A DNA stretch of 64,000 bases from an uncultured Collinsella sp. (GTDB lineage: Bacteria > Actinomycetota > Coriobacteriia > Coriobacteriales > Coriobacteriaceae): the NCBI GenBank assembly GCA_900549715.1, contig URPK01000001.1:360776-424775 (forward strand), given 5' to 3'. Under the pieces are notes generated by a model, which searched no databases, was not told the DNA's origin, and saw only the letters and a list, made by a program, of their open reading frames with translations. The first letter of the stretch is position 1, and every line of letters begins with the position of its first letter. Position numbers and translations under genes: made by a program. Of this stretch, positions 23,719-32,494 are shown one piece after another.

Positions 23719-24565
23719 ACTTTGCTGGGGCAACCGGCACCGTGATCTGCGTTACGTAGGTTGCCGGGTCGTCGCTGATGATGTCGTCGATCAAGGCGAT
23801 CTCGCGCGAGGGGCCGGCGGGCGTCAGGTTGTGTTCGCGCATATAGCTGAGCAGCCGCTCGTAGCGCGGGGCTGCTTGTCCGTGCGTGCCGCGGAAGCTT
23901 ATGGTTAGGCAGCGCGCGGCGGGCCGCACCTCGACGTCGCCCAAGTAATCATCGGTGTCATCGAGCAGCAGGAAGACCTCGTCGTAGCCATCAAAGTCGC
24001 CGGCGGCAAGGCGTTCGGGCGCGATCCCGACGCCCAAGTTGCCCAGAAAGACAAAGGTCTCGTGCTGACCCTTCTGCAGCTGACGAATCTGCCATTCCAG
24101 CGCATATGCGTCGGTAGGGTTGACGCGTTCGCTCAGCACGGCGCAGTGAAGCTCGGGCGCATCGATTGTGTAAATGGTATCGAGCTCGGTGTTTAGGGCA
24201 TCGTGCAGCAGGGCAAGTCGGTTATCGATCTTGCGCGACACGCGCTCCAGCTCGCTGCGCTTGCGCTCGATGAGCTCCTGCTGCTGAGCCAGCTGCCGCT
24301 GCATGAGGTTCACATCGCGCGTTGTCACAAACTCGCGGATTTGTGCGAGCGGCAAGTTGAGAACACGCAGGTGGCTGATGGTGTTGAGGGTGGAGAGCTG
24401 CCGCGATCCGTAGTAGCGGTACCCACTCGTCGGATCGACATATGCCGGTTCCAATAGCCCCATCTGTTCGTAATGGCGCAGTGTGCCCACGCTCAAATTG
24501 AGCAAGCGCGCCACCTCGCCAATGCGGAGCAGGCCCTCGGTGTGTTCGCTTGGCATGTCGGTCAC
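23717..24565 (-). CDS. MerR-family regulator with effector-binding domain
   Basis: 282 residues: a MerR DNA-binding head (LLRIGEVARLLNLSVGTLRH, then YRYYGSRQLSTLNTI), a coiled coil (MQRQLAQQQELIERKRSELE) and a C-terminal GyrI-like effector domain, as in the multidrug sensor BmrR. The GTG at 24565 follows AAAGGAG at good spacing. It is the second gene of a minus-strand operon behind a MATE pump; a textbook MerR-type promoter precedes the operon (26009-26039). Confidence 0.88.
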   Translation of the reverse strand: MTDMPSEHTEGLLRIGEVARLLNLSVGTLRHYEQMGLLEPAYVDPTSGYRYYGSRQLSTLNTISHLRVLNLPLAQIREFVTTRDVNLMQRQLAQQQELIERKRSELERVSRKIDNRLALLHDALNTELDTIYTIDAPELHCAVLSERVNPTDAYALEWQIRQLQKGQHETFVFLGNLGVGIAPERLAAGDFDGYDEVFLLLDDTDDYLGDVEVRPAARCLTISFRGTHGQAAPRYERLLSYMREHNLTPAGPSREIALIDDIISDDPATYVTQITVPVAPAK

Positions 24566-24619
24566 AGGACCGCTCCTTTCGGTAAAACAGGGGAGAGGCG
24601 CTAGGCCTGCGTTGCCCCG

Positions 24620-25966
24620 CTACGCCATCGGCTTGTCAAAAGCCCCGCGCCGGTTGAGCACGGTAAATGCAATCACGCAGATGACCGCCGACAGAATCGA
24701 CCCGCACGGCGAGGCGATACCCATGGGGAACAGCGTGTCGGAATAGGCGTTCGACAGCAGCCAAGCGCCGGGCACGCGAATGAGGGCCACGGCCAGCACG
24801 TTGTGCGCAAAGCCGATGTAGCTCTTGCCGTATGCGGCGAAAAAGCCGCTAAAGCAAATGTGGATGCCGGCAAAAATCGCGTCGAAAATATAGCTGCGCA
24901 TATAGCCGGTACCGGCCGCGACCACCGCGGCGTCCTTGGCAAAAAAGCCGATAAACGCTGGTGCCACCAGCCACATCAGCACCGTGACCAGGCAGCCGTA
25001 CGCCACCGAGATGGTCATGGCATCCTTGAGCACCTGACGCGCGCGGTCGCCCTTGCCCGCGCCGGCGTTTTGCGCCGTGAGCGCGCTGACGGTGGCGCCC
25101 ATGGAGCTCGGCACAATGAACAAAAAGCTGATCATCTTCTCGACCAGGCCCACGGCGGCGGCGTCGACCAGGCCGCGGTGGTTGGCGATGACGGTGATGA
25201 ACATAAATGCCACCTGGATGCAGCCGTCCTGCACGGCCACGGGCACGCCGATCTTAAGAATGCTACCGAGCACTTCGGGCTGGGGGCGCAGGTCGCTGCG
25301 CTTAACGTGGATGTTCGTGCGACGGCTTTTGAGCCACATGAGCGCGAGGGCAACGCTGGCCGTCTGTGCGATGACCGTGCCGAGTGCGGCGCCCACGGGG
25401 CCGAGCCCCATGTGGCCGATAAACAGAAAATCAAGCACGATATTAATGATGCACGCCACGCCGATCACGTACATGGGCGAGCGCGAATCGCCCAGCCCGC
25501 GAAAGATGGCCGAAAGAATGTTGTACGCGGCGATAAACGGAATGCCGACAAAGCAAATGCGCAGGTAGGCGGCGGTGCCTTCGACTGCTTCGGCCGGCGT
25601 GCCAATGAGCGCCACAATCTGCGGACACAGTGCGAGCAGGACAGCGGCCAGCACCACCGAGACACCCATAAAGAGCGTGATGGTGTTGCCGATGGCGGTC
25701 TCGGCGCGATCGAAGCGGCGCGAGCCCACGGCGTGGCCGACGATGACCGTCGTTCCCATGGCCAGGCCCACGAGCGTCACGGTAATGATATAGAGCGTCT
25801 GCGCGCCATTGCCCACGGCGGTGATGCCGGCGGCGCCGCTAAACTGCCCCATCATGTACAGGTCGGCCATGCCGTAGAGCATCTGCAAAAAGTACGAGAG
25901 CATATAAGGCAGGGCAAAGACCGCGATGGTCTTAAGGACATTGCCGCGTGTGAGGTCGTGTTCCAT
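24620..25966 (-). CDS. MATE-family multidrug efflux transporter
   Basis: A 448-residue protein with about 12 membrane segments and MATE (MepA/NorM-type) features: PYMLSYFLQMLYGMADLYMM near the N-terminus, GLGDSRSPMYVIGVACIINI mid-protein and a mirrored second half. It would export cationic drugs or metabolites with Na+ or H+. The start at 25966 is the first ATG. The operon partner is the MerR regulator at 23717-24565, 54 bases downstream. Confidence 0.9.
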   Translation of the reverse strand: MEHDLTRGNVLKTIAVFALPYMLSYFLQMLYGMADLYMMGQFSGAAGITAVGNGAQTLYIITVTLVGLAMGTTVIVGHAVGSRRFDRAETAIGNTITLFMGVSVVLAAVLLALCPQIVALIGTPAEAVEGTAAYLRICFVGIPFIAAYNILSAIFRGLGDSRSPMYVIGVACIINIVLDFLFIGHMGLGPVGAALGTVIAQTASVALALMWLKSRRTNIHVKRSDLRPQPEVLGSILKIGVPVAVQDGCIQVAFMFITVIANHRGLVDAAAVGLVEKMISFLFIVPSSMGATVSALTAQNAGAGKGDRARQVLKDAMTISVAYGCLVTVLMWLVAPAFIGFFAKDAAVVAAGTGYMRSYIFDAIFAGIHICFSGFFAAYGKSYIGFAHNVLAVALIRVPGAWLLSNAYSDTLFPMGIASPCGSILSAVICVIAFTVLNRRGAFDKPMA

Positions 25967-26008
25967 GGGCGGGGCGCTTTCTGGCTTGGGTCGTTTACGT
26001 ACCAGTGT

Positions 26009-26039
26009 AGTGAAAACCCTACAACGATTGTAGAGTCAA
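26009..26039 (-). promoter_or_regulatory. MerR-type promoter with 19-bp spacer
   Basis: On the minus strand TTGACT and TTCACT are separated by exactly 19 bases containing CTACAATCGTTGTAG, a dyad. The long spacer with a central dyad is the hallmark of promoters that MerR proteins activate by untwisting DNA. It is 43 bases upstream of the MATE gene. Confidence 0.8.
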
Positions 26040-26139
26040 GGTTCATGTTGGCGGCGGGGCGAAAAAGTCACGCTCGCGTTCATTTCCAATTGAATACGGG
26101 CGCGTGCCCTGTGAGCATGGCGTCTGCACTAGCCTTGCA

Positions 26140-26186
26140 GAAATCGATTTCGCATCACTTGACACCGCCGCACGGCGCGCCATAAT
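26140..26186 (+). promoter_or_regulatory. Promoter of the ABC exporter operon with adjacent palindrome
   Basis: TTGACA (26159-26164) and CATAAT (26181-26186) form a good promoter. GAAATCGATTTC (26140-26151) is a 12-bp palindrome just upstream of the -35 box and may bind a regulator. Confidence 0.6.
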
Positions 26187-26227
26187 ACGTGGGTTTGCGA
26201 ACAACGTTTGATGGGGGATGAATCTGC

Positions 26228-28057
26228 GTGCGCAATCTCAAGATTTTGTTTTCCTATCTGGGGGCATACCGCCGCGATGCCATGCTCGGCGTGCTCTTTG
26301 TGACGGCCGAGACGGCGCTCGAGCTGTTTATCCCGGTCATCATGGCAAATATCATCGATGTGGGCGTGCCCGCGGGCGACATCAACTACATGCTGTTGCA
26401 GGGCACGTATATGTTGGTATGCGCCGCATGTTCGCTGGTACTTGGCTTGGGCTATGCACGCACGTCTGCTCGCGTCGCCTCGGGGCTGGGCGCTAACCTG
26501 CGCGAGGCCGAGTATCGCAAGATCCAGACGCTCGCTTTTGGCAATCTGGACAACTACGACGCCAGCTCGCTTGTCACGCGCATGACCACCGATATCACCG
26601 TCATCCAAAACGCTATCGGCAACGGCTTTCGCCCCATGGTGCGCGGTCCCGTGACGCTCATCGTCGGCTTGGTCTATGCGTTGGTGCTGTCGCGTCCACT
26701 CGCTACGGTATTCGCGATTATTCTGCCGGTGCTGGCGATCGTACTGGGCGTTATCACCTATCGCGTCAGTCCGCTCTACCGCCAGCTACAGACCTCGATG
26801 GACCATCTCAACGGTGTGGTGCAGGAGGACCTCACCGCCGTGCGCGCCGTCAAGGCGTACGTGCGTGCCGAGCACGAGGAGGCCAAGTTCGATGCCGTCA
26901 ATACTGAGCTCGCGCGCACCGCGACGAAGACCTTTGGCAACGCCGTGCTCAACCTGCCGGTGTTTCAGCTGTCGATGTACGTGGCTGCGCTCTCGATTCT
27001 ATGGATTGGCGGCCGCATGATCATCGAAGGTCGCTTGGGCGTGGGCTCGCTCACGGGCTTTATGAGCTATGTGCTGCTGATCATGAACTCGCTCATGATG
27101 ATTTCCAACGTGTTTTTGCTGCTCACGCGCGCACTTGCCAGCGTGGAACGCATCTCGCGGGTGCTCGACGAGCGTTCACTTATCCAGGCGCCCGACGCTG
27201 CCGCTGCCGTGCGCGAGGTTGCCGACGGAAGCATCGAGTTTCGCGACGTGTCGTTTAAGTACCGCGCGGATGCTGCCGAGGATGTGCTCGAGCATATTGA
27301 CCTTTGCATTGAGGCGGGCTCCACGGTGGGCGTGCTCGGCGGCACGGGCTCGGGCAAGAGTTCGCTTGTGCAGCTGATCGCGCGCCTGTACGACGCCACC
27401 GAAGGCGCCGTACTCGTGGGCGGGCGCGATGTGCGCGATTACGACCTGGTTGCCCTGCGCGACGCCGTGGGTATCGTGCTGCAAAAGAACGTGCTGTTTA
27501 CGGGTACCGTGCGCGAGAACCTGCAGTGGGGCAATCCGCAGGCGTCGGACGATGAGCTCCTCGCGGCCTGCCGGGCGGCATGCGTGGACGAGTTCCTGGA
27601 TCGCATCGGCGGCCTTGACGGCTATCTGGGCCAGGGCGGTGCCGGTGTCTCGGGCGGGCAGAAGCAGCGCCTGTGCATCGCGCGTACGTTGCTCAAGCAT
27701 CCGCGTGTGCTCATCTTTGACGATTCGACCAGCGCGGTCGATATGGCGACCGACGCCAAGATCCGCGAGCATATCGCTCAGATTCCCAACACGACGGTGA
27801 TTGTCATTGCACAGCGCATTGCGAGCGTCATGGATGCCGACCGCATTATTGTGCTGGACGACGGCCGTGTCCACGGTGTGGGCACGCACGAGGAGCTGCT
27901 GGCGGGCGACGCCATTTATCAGGAGATCTATGCCTCGCAGATGGAGTTTGCGGGGGATGTGGACGTCGCAGACGGCTGCGACGATGGCTGCGCGAATGAT
28001 CCGTTTTCCTGCGTTCCCAGCGGATCGCCCTTGGAAGGAGATGAGCACCGTGCCTAA
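26228..28057 (+). CDS. ABC exporter half-transporter (subunit 1)
   Basis: A 609-residue type IV ABC half-transporter: six membrane segments in the first ~310 residues, then a nucleotide-binding domain with Walker A GGTGSGKSS, signature VSGGQKQRL and Walker B VLIFDDSTSAVD. The residue after Walker B is Asp, not the usual catalytic Glu, so this is the degenerate site of a heterodimer. The GTG start at 26228 follows GGGGGA. Its end overlaps the next gene, with which it forms the heterodimeric exporter. Confidence 0.9.
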   Translation: MRNLKILFSYLGAYRRDAMLGVLFVTAETALELFIPVIMANIIDVGVPAGDINYMLLQGTYMLVCAACSLVLGLGYARTSARVASGLGANLREAEYRKIQTLAFGNLDNYDASSLVTRMTTDITVIQNAIGNGFRPMVRGPVTLIVGLVYALVLSRPLATVFAIILPVLAIVLGVITYRVSPLYRQLQTSMDHLNGVVQEDLTAVRAVKAYVRAEHEEAKFDAVNTELARTATKTFGNAVLNLPVFQLSMYVAALSILWIGGRMIIEGRLGVGSLTGFMSYVLLIMNSLMMISNVFLLLTRALASVERISRVLDERSLIQAPDAAAAVREVADGSIEFRDVSFKYRADAAEDVLEHIDLCIEAGSTVGVLGGTGSGKSSLVQLIARLYDATEGAVLVGGRDVRDYDLVALRDAVGIVLQKNVLFTGTVRENLQWGNPQASDDELLAACRAACVDEFLDRIGGLDGYLGQGGAGVSGGQKQRLCIARTLLKHPRVLIFDDSTSAVDMATDAKIREHIAQIPNTTVIVIAQRIASVMDADRIIVLDDGRVHGVGTHEELLAGDAIYQEIYASQMEFAGDVDVADGCDDGCANDPFSCVPSGSPLEGDEHRA

Positions 28058-29948
28058 GACATCCGCTCAGGCCCGTCCCGCCAATCTGACGCAGACGCTC
28101 CGCCGCCTGCTCTCCTACATGGGACACGCCAAGTTTTCGCTGCTCGCGGTGGGTGTGCTTGCCTCTGTGGCCGCCATCGCGAGCCTTGCCGGTACCTACA
28201 TGGTGCGCCCCATCGTCAACGGTTTGGCAACGGGCGGCGAGGAACTGCTCGCTAGGCAGGTTATCTTTACCGCTGCCATCTACGCCGCGGGCGTGCTCTC
28301 GGCTCTGGGCTACTCGCAGATTATGGTGCGCGCGGCCCAGCGCGTGGTCTCCGATATCCGCCGCGACCTGTTTGCGCACATCCAGATGCTGCCGCTCGGT
28401 TATTTCGACGGCACACGCTCGGGCGACATCATGAGTTTCTTTACCAACGATGTCGACACCGTCTCCGAGGCGCTCAACAACAGCTTTGCCAACGTGATTC
28501 AGGCGAGCATCCAGGTGGTCGGCACCACGGCCATGCTCATCATCCTCAACTGGCAACTCACGATTATCACGCTCGTGTGCGATGCGGCCATTGTGCTGTA
28601 TGCGCGCTACTCGGGCACGCGCTCTAAGCGTTTCTTTGCTGCCCAGCAGGCATCGCTTGGCGACCTGGACGGATATATCGAAGAGATGGTCTCGGGCCAA
28701 AAGGTCATCAAGGTCTTTAATCACGAACAGGCCAACGTGGCTGGTTTTGACGCGCGCAACCAAGAGCTGCGCCGCACCGGTGGTGCCGCGCAGGCCTACG
28801 CCAACTCGATGGTGCCCATGACCGTGGTGATCGGCTATGCCAACTACGCCATCGTTGCGGTGGCAGGCGGCATGCTCTGCATCAACGGTCTGGCCGACGT
28901 GGGCGCGCTTGCAAGCTATCTGGTCTTTGTGCGTCAGGCCGCCATGCCCATCAACCAGTTCACCCAGTTGGGCAACTTTTTACTCAACGCGCTTGCCGGT
29001 GCCGAGCGCCTGTTTGCCGCCATGGACCTTAAGCCCGAGGTGGACGAGGGCTGCGTGGAGCTGGTGCAGACGGGCGACGCCGCATGGGCGTGGAAGATTC
29101 CCGAGGGCCAGGGCGTGGGCACATATGGGCACCTGCACGACGTGGCCTCTGTTGATGAGTCGGGCCGTGCGCTGGCTGCTGACGGTACCGAGCTTACGTG
29201 CGGCCTGGTTCCGCTTGCCGGTGACGTGCGCTTCCATGCCGTGGACTTTTCCTACGTGCCGGGCACCCGCGTGCTCGCGGACCTCAACCTGTTTGCCAAG
29301 CCGGGCCAAAAGATCGCCTTTGTGGGCTCCACGGGTGCCGGTAAGACGACCATCACCAACCTCATCAACCGTTTTTACGAGGTCGATGATGGAGAGATTA
29401 CCTACGACGGCATCGACGTCAAGCATATCGCCAAGGCCAGCCTGCGCGGGTCGCTGGGCATTGTGCTGCAGGATACGCACCTGTTTAACGGCACCATTGC
29501 GCAGAACATTCGCTTTGGCAAGCTCGACGCGACCGACGAGGAGGTGCGCGCCGCCGCCGAGGCCGCCTGCGCCGATTCGTTTATCCGCCGCCTGCCGCAG
29601 GGCTACGACACGCCGGTTACGGCCGACGGCGCCAACCTGTCGCAGGGCCAGCGCCAGTTGCTCGCGATCGCGCGCGTGGCCGTTGCCGATCCGCCGGTGC
29701 TCATCTTGGACGAGGCTACGAGCTCCATCGACACGCGCACCGAAAAGCTCATCGAGCGCGGCATGGATCGCATCATGCGCGGGCGCACCACGTTTATGAT
29801 CGCGCACCGCCTGTCCACCGTGCGCGATGCCGACGCGATCATGGTCCTCGAACACGGCCGTATCATCGAGCGCGGCACCCACGAGGAGCTGCTCGCTCAG
29901 CACGGCGAGTACTGGCAGCTAGCGCATGGCTTAAAAGAGCTGGATTAA
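28050..29948 (+). CDS. ABC exporter half-transporter (subunit 2)
   Basis: A ~632-residue partner of the preceding gene. A membrane domain is followed by a nucleotide-binding domain with Walker A GSTGAGKTT, signature LSQGQRQLL and Walker B VLILDEATSSID with the catalytic Glu. About 60 extra residues between the membrane and ATPase domains (AWKIPEGQGVGTYGHLHDVA region) are typical of the BmrD/LmrD-like subunit of heterodimers. GTG at 28050 is chosen because GGAAGGAG lies 9 bases upstream; ATG at 28041 is in frame but abuts that site. The substrate is unknown; drug or lipid export is usual. Confidence 0.88.
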   Translation: MPKTSAQARPANLTQTLRRLLSYMGHAKFSLLAVGVLASVAAIASLAGTYMVRPIVNGLATGGEELLARQVIFTAAIYAAGVLSALGYSQIMVRAAQRVVSDIRRDLFAHIQMLPLGYFDGTRSGDIMSFFTNDVDTVSEALNNSFANVIQASIQVVGTTAMLIILNWQLTIITLVCDAAIVLYARYSGTRSKRFFAAQQASLGDLDGYIEEMVSGQKVIKVFNHEQANVAGFDARNQELRRTGGAAQAYANSMVPMTVVIGYANYAIVAVAGGMLCINGLADVGALASYLVFVRQAAMPINQFTQLGNFLLNALAGAERLFAAMDLKPEVDEGCVELVQTGDAAWAWKIPEGQGVGTYGHLHDVASVDESGRALAADGTELTCGLVPLAGDVRFHAVDFSYVPGTRVLADLNLFAKPGQKIAFVGSTGAGKTTITNLINRFYEVDDGEITYDGIDVKHIAKASLRGSLGIVLQDTHLFNGTIAQNIRFGKLDATDEEVRAAAEAACADSFIRRLPQGYDTPVTADGANLSQGQRQLLAIARVAVADPPVLILDEATSSIDTRTEKLIERGMDRIMRGRTTFMIAHRLSTVRDADAIMVLEHGRIIERGTHEELLAQHGEYWQLAHGLKELD

Positions 29949-30000
29949 CCCGTTCGAGCACGATGCCTTGACCTCTCCGTGTCCCTCATCTCGCCTCAAA

Positions 30001-30059
30001 CCATCACAACATTCGACGTTTTTTGCCAAAATCGGGAAAAGCATCGAATGTTGTGATGG
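30001..30059. repeat. 59-bp inverted repeat, CCATCACAACATTCGA family, copy 1
   Basis: Arms CCATCACAACATTCGA and its exact complement enclose a 27-nt spacer. It differs from the copy at 31243 by one base in 59; the two bracket the gene at 30164-31201. Other copies are at 35349 and 47478. Confidence 0.85.
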
Positions 30060-30163
30060 TTTTTCTTCCACCCGATCGGGTGGAATCGCTTTCTTGTGCA
30101 CGAAGGTGTGCGGACCCGTGAGCGGGGGAATAAGGTTGGTTATCCGACTCCATTGGAGGGCTC

Positions 30164-31201
30164 ATGGACCTGCCGATCGTCCTGTCCCATAAGACTGCCT
30201 GGCTGTACCACAACGTGGCGCGCCCGTCCGAGCCGCTCTCGCGAGCAAGCAGCCTATACGATGAGGATTCGTTTGCCAGCGAGGCGGAGCCGGCTGCGAG
30301 CCTGCCCAAATTGGGACTCGATGCCAAGGGGCTGAGGGCTTCAACGGCAGTTGGGATCGTTACCGACTATCTGGTTTCGCTTGGTATTCCACGAGAAGAG
30401 CTCGATCATATCGACACGCTCGTCAACTTCGATTTTGAGCGCTCGACGCCGGCTGGATTTAGGTGCCACGTGTTTGGGGCGCCGGTACCTCCAGGCCATC
30501 TTATCGAGGTGGCAGAGGGCCTTCTGGTGGTTGATGAGGCCATGTGCTTTGTCCAGGCGGGTTCGTGGATGAGTGAGCCCGAGCAGCTGGAATATGGCTA
30601 CGAAATCTGCGCCCGATACCATTTGAATCATCTGTCGACAGGCGATTATATCGAGATGGGGCAGAGGTATACCGTTGCCGATTTGATTGCCTATTGCAAT
30701 GAGAACCGATCTCGTCAGGGGGCCATACGCGCGGCCGCCGTGCTCAAACGCGTGCACGATGGCGCGCGGTCGCCCATGGAGACGGCCACCGCAATCATGG
30801 TCGTAGCAAAACGTTCCCAGGGAGGGCTGGGATACGTCAAGATCGAGCTCAACCATAGGGTCGATGTTCCCAACGAGTTCAAGTATCTCGCAAAGGCCGG
30901 GTATTTCGAGATCGACGTATATGCGCCTGCGAGCGGTACGGGGATTGAATATAACGGCTCGGATCATCTTGATAAACAGCGCAGCGCGTCGGATGCGGAG
31001 CGTATGACCGTGCTGAGCGCGCTGGGCTTTAGGATGATCGTCCTCACCGGGACTCAGTTTGCCTACCAGCTGCAATTGCACCGGGCGATGAACGCCATCG
31101 CGCTCGCTATGGGCCTCAGGTGCGACCGAAGCGAAGCGTTCCAAAAGCGGCAGAATGACCTGCGAGAATTCGTGATCCGGCACTGGGACGGCGGTCTTTA
31201 G
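30164..31201 (+). CDS. Putative nuclease-fold (DUF559/Vsr-like) protein
   Basis: A 345-residue protein with no signal peptide. The C-terminal third reads like a PD-(D/E)XK or Vsr-type domain: a strand ending FEIDVYAP, then GIEYNGSDHLDKQRSASDAE, MTVLSALGFRMIVLT and a final helix. The N-terminal part (FERSTPAGFRCHVFGAPVPP, LLVVDEAMCFVQAGSWM) resembles proteins loosely related to the AbiEi type that carry such a domain. The ATG at 30164 follows GGAGGG. It is bracketed by near-identical 59-bp inverted repeats, which hints at mobility. Function unknown; defence is possible. Confidence 0.6.
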   Translation: MDLPIVLSHKTAWLYHNVARPSEPLSRASSLYDEDSFASEAEPAASLPKLGLDAKGLRASTAVGIVTDYLVSLGIPREELDHIDTLVNFDFERSTPAGFRCHVFGAPVPPGHLIEVAEGLLVVDEAMCFVQAGSWMSEPEQLEYGYEICARYHLNHLSTGDYIEMGQRYTVADLIAYCNENRSRQGAIRAAAVLKRVHDGARSPMETATAIMVVAKRSQGGLGYVKIELNHRVDVPNEFKYLAKAGYFEIDVYAPASGTGIEYNGSDHLDKQRSASDAERMTVLSALGFRMIVLTGTQFAYQLQLHRAMNAIALAMGLRCDRSEAFQKRQNDLREFVIRHWDGGL

Positions 31202-31242
31202 GGGCGCTTTGGCCCTTCTGCGGGGTGCCGTGGGCAGGCAGA

Positions 31243-31301
31243 CCATCACAACATTCGACGTTTTTCGCCAAAATCGGGAAAAGCATCGAATGTTGTGATG
31301 G
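31243..31301. repeat. 59-bp inverted repeat, CCATCACAACATTCGA family, copy 2
   Basis: Same arms and 27-nt spacer as copy 1, in the same orientation, with one base change. It lies between the nuclease-fold gene and moaA. Confidence 0.85.
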
Positions 31302-31434
31302 TCTGTGCTGAGGATGGGCTTGGAAAGTCCGTTTTGCTCGAAGCGACCTGTCCTGTCGTACGGGTGTCGGCATGATTCTCCCGTGGGGTATTATGTTTTC
31401 CGAAGAATAAAACGCCGCGTGAGGGGAGGGCTGC

Positions 31435-32490
31435 GTGGACGGGCACGTGCAACATGACGGCTTTGGTCGCGATATCAATTACCTGCGCATTGCCGTTACC
31501 GACAAGTGCAATTTCCGCTGCATTTACTGCATGCCGGCCGATGGCGTGGCGCCCCGCGCGCACGACGAGCTGCTCAGCGCCGAGGAAATCGCCCGCTTTG
31601 TGCGCTTGGTAGCGGGGGAGGGCATTCGCCGGGTGCGCCTGACGGGTGGCGAGCCGCTGGTCAGCCGCCGTATCATCCCGCTCATTCGTGACATCCGCGC
31701 GATTCCGCAGATCGAGGACATCTCGCTTACCACCAATGGCGCTCTGCTGCCCAAGCTGGCACCGCAGCTCAAAGATGCCGGGCTTAACCGCGTCAACATC
31801 TCGCTCGACACGCTCGACCCTGCGCTGTTTGGAAAGATTACGCGCTTGGGCCGGCTCGAGCAGACCATGGCTGGCATCGACGCGGCGCTGGCTTGGGGCT
31901 TTGAGCCCGTTAAGGTCAACTGCGTTGTGGTGCGCCGACTCAACCAGGATGTGGCGGCTCTCGCGCGTCTGACTATCGACCGTCCCATTCACCTGCGCTT
32001 TATCGAATACATGCCTATTGGCGACGAGCACACGAGCTCGCATTGCGCTGTGGACCCGCATGCGCCCGCGCTCAATCCGGCGCTGTGGGATGCGAGCGAC
32101 ACCGTGCCGAGTGACGAGCTGCGGGCGCGCATCAATGCCGGGGCCGCCGCGACGGGATTGGGCGAGCTCGAGCCGCTCGACATCAACGACGCTCCTGCCG
32201 GCGCGGGCCCTGCGCGCTACTGGCACTTTCCGGGCGCGGCGGGAACGGTCGGCTTCATTAGCGCCATGTCCAACCATTTTTGCGCGAATTGCAACCGTCT
32301 GCGCCTGACGGCCGATGGCAGCGTGCGTCCGTGCCTGTTCAGCGATGCCGAGTATTCGGTGCGCGATGCCCTGCGCCGTGGTGATGATATGCAGGTACTT
32401 TCGATTTGGCGCGATGCCGTGGCCCACAAACCGCAGGAACACGCGATAATTGAGGGCACGCAACGATTTATGTCCCAAATCGGAGGATGA
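31435..32490 (+). CDS. moaA: GTP 3',8-cyclase (molybdenum cofactor synthesis)
   Basis: A 351-residue radical SAM enzyme for the first step of molybdopterin synthesis. The N-terminal cluster motif is CNFRCIYC, the C-terminal cluster has FCANCNRLRLTADGSVRPCL, and the protein ends in Gly-Gly (SQIGG), needed for activity in this family. The GTG start at 31435 follows GAGGGGAGGG. The moaC-mobB fusion gene follows 4 bases after its stop, so the two form an operon. Confidence 0.95.
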   Translation: MDGHVQHDGFGRDINYLRIAVTDKCNFRCIYCMPADGVAPRAHDELLSAEEIARFVRLVAGEGIRRVRLTGGEPLVSRRIIPLIRDIRAIPQIEDISLTTNGALLPKLAPQLKDAGLNRVNISLDTLDPALFGKITRLGRLEQTMAGIDAALAWGFEPVKVNCVVVRRLNQDVAALARLTIDRPIHLRFIEYMPIGDEHTSSHCAVDPHAPALNPALWDASDTVPSDELRARINAGAAATGLGELEPLDINDAPAGAGPARYWHFPGAAGTVGFISAMSNHFCANCNRLRLTADGSVRPCLFSDAEYSVRDALRRGDDMQVLSIWRDAVAHKPQEHAIIEGTQRFMSQIGG

Positions 32491-32494
32491 TCAT

